Made by a program: the position numbers and the translations under genes. DNA of 64,000 nucleotides from positions 62,001-126,000 of the forward strand of contig CAUYUJ010014632.1 of the NCBI GenBank assembly GCA_963575745.1, in the 5' to 3' direction. Source of the DNA: Prorocentrum cordatum. Its lineage: Eukaryota; Sar; Dinophyceae; Prorocentrales; Prorocentraceae. This document shows, piece by piece, positions 63,451 through 64,000 of this stretch (position 1 is its first letter; each line of letters starts with the position of its first letter). The notes below the pieces were generated by a model, which was given only the letters and a program-made list of their open reading frames with translations, was not told the DNA's origin and did not search any database.

Positions 63451-64000
63451 GACAACTTATTCCCACAGTGTGAAATCTAGAAGCATACATTGACACGTGG
63501 CCCTCGTCAAATCCCTATCCCTCTGCACGCGCATCCCTTGCTCTTCTCCTTCTGACTGCTTCCTCTCGGATCTCACTGAGCCACATACCCACCCCACGCA
63601 TCCACCTGCTCCTGCGACAACATCCTCGATCACATTCACCCTTAACCATCCTCAACATCCCCTCCCCTCCTCCCTCCCTCACTCATGCCCCTCACGCACC
63701 TCATAGGTTTCATTATCCTGCTTGTCGAAACGCTGCGGTTTTGTTGGTCTCTCTCCGGGATGTTCCTGCTGCCCGGCGCCACTGCGAAAGACTCGTGCAA
63801 ACATCTCGAGGCCATGCTACTGCTTGGTGAAATTGCTTCGTATCGGTATGCGGGAATGATTGGCGTTCTTTCCGCGATGTCCACACCAATCTGGCCAATT
63901 GGATAGTCAACTTCGGCGCTTCCGCGCGGTGCCTGTGTGAGCGTTGGAATTTGCGACCGCTGCTGGAAAGCTGGCCAGCGGCAAATGAGCGCCTCTGAGC

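Larger units (their letters stand above)
62900..64000. other. Unassigned right edge
   Basis: Apart from the repeat at 63107 and the GGA tract at 63388, nothing is recognised. A plus-strand 73-codon frame at 63685-63906 has a hydrophobic start but no supported identity. Confidence 0.4.

Overview
This is a GC-rich eukaryotic window, almost certainly from a dinoflagellate nuclear genome with very long introns. Three things point there. Coding pieces are short exons with very GC-rich third codon positions. The resolvable introns start GC or GA and end AG, with a G after the AG. The rest is packed with small inverted-repeat elements, satellites and (TCC)n/(GGA)n tracts. No bacterial-type gene, operon, rRNA, tRNA or CRISPR array was seen. 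Family names come from memory of motifs; no search could be run.

The main gene lies on the minus strand and runs right to left. At least eleven short exons, from about 39.7 kb (possibly 55.0 kb) down to a stop codon at 2.826 kb, read in order as a protein resembling the DUF3431 (glycosyltransferase-like) family: an N-terminal region, the LYQRLY...FVPNFGYEGT segment, the IVDHYHDLP...FVQDD core, a CWRDLAAIF segment, NNFAVGR, LSQWRAAYE and a C-terminal GALEHLRDGIY segment. Four junctions resolve to the base with frame kept; in each, donor and acceptor sides share a short direct repeat containing AG|G. Other junctions are ambiguous. Other coding pieces are a helicase-like C-terminal exon at 50.7-51.2 kb (minus) and unassigned plus-strand exons at 45.6-45.8, 55.2 and 56.6-57.0 kb.

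Layout: 0-3 kb, small elements and the gene's last exon. 3-8 kb, unassigned sequence and a CCAAGATGGCC-type array. 8.5-10.7 kb, an inverted composite satellite element with a 583-bp higher-order repeat. 11-17.9 kb, three exons among TCC tracts. 18-20.1 kb, a decayed satellite element. 20.3-24.1 kb, TA-rich and TCTTGG arrays. 24.2-30.8 kb, the core exons separated by elements. 31-32.7 kb, another AAGATGGCC array. 34-45 kb, nested elements, long TCC tracts and upstream exons. 45.9-48.0 and 49.9-52.9 kb, two more composite satellite elements, the second carrying the helicase fragment. 53-57 kb, ATGT/CTGT and GGGCTATA repeats, a possible first exon and plus-strand exons. 57-64 kb, sparse elements, minisatellites and sequence of no clear identity.

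About fifteen dispersed families recur. The best defined is a ~195-bp element (six copies; four intact copies have perfect, different 5-bp target-site duplications). A related ~170-bp family shares the TCGGG...CCCGA ends. A 249-bp element with an 8-bp duplication abuts an exon.
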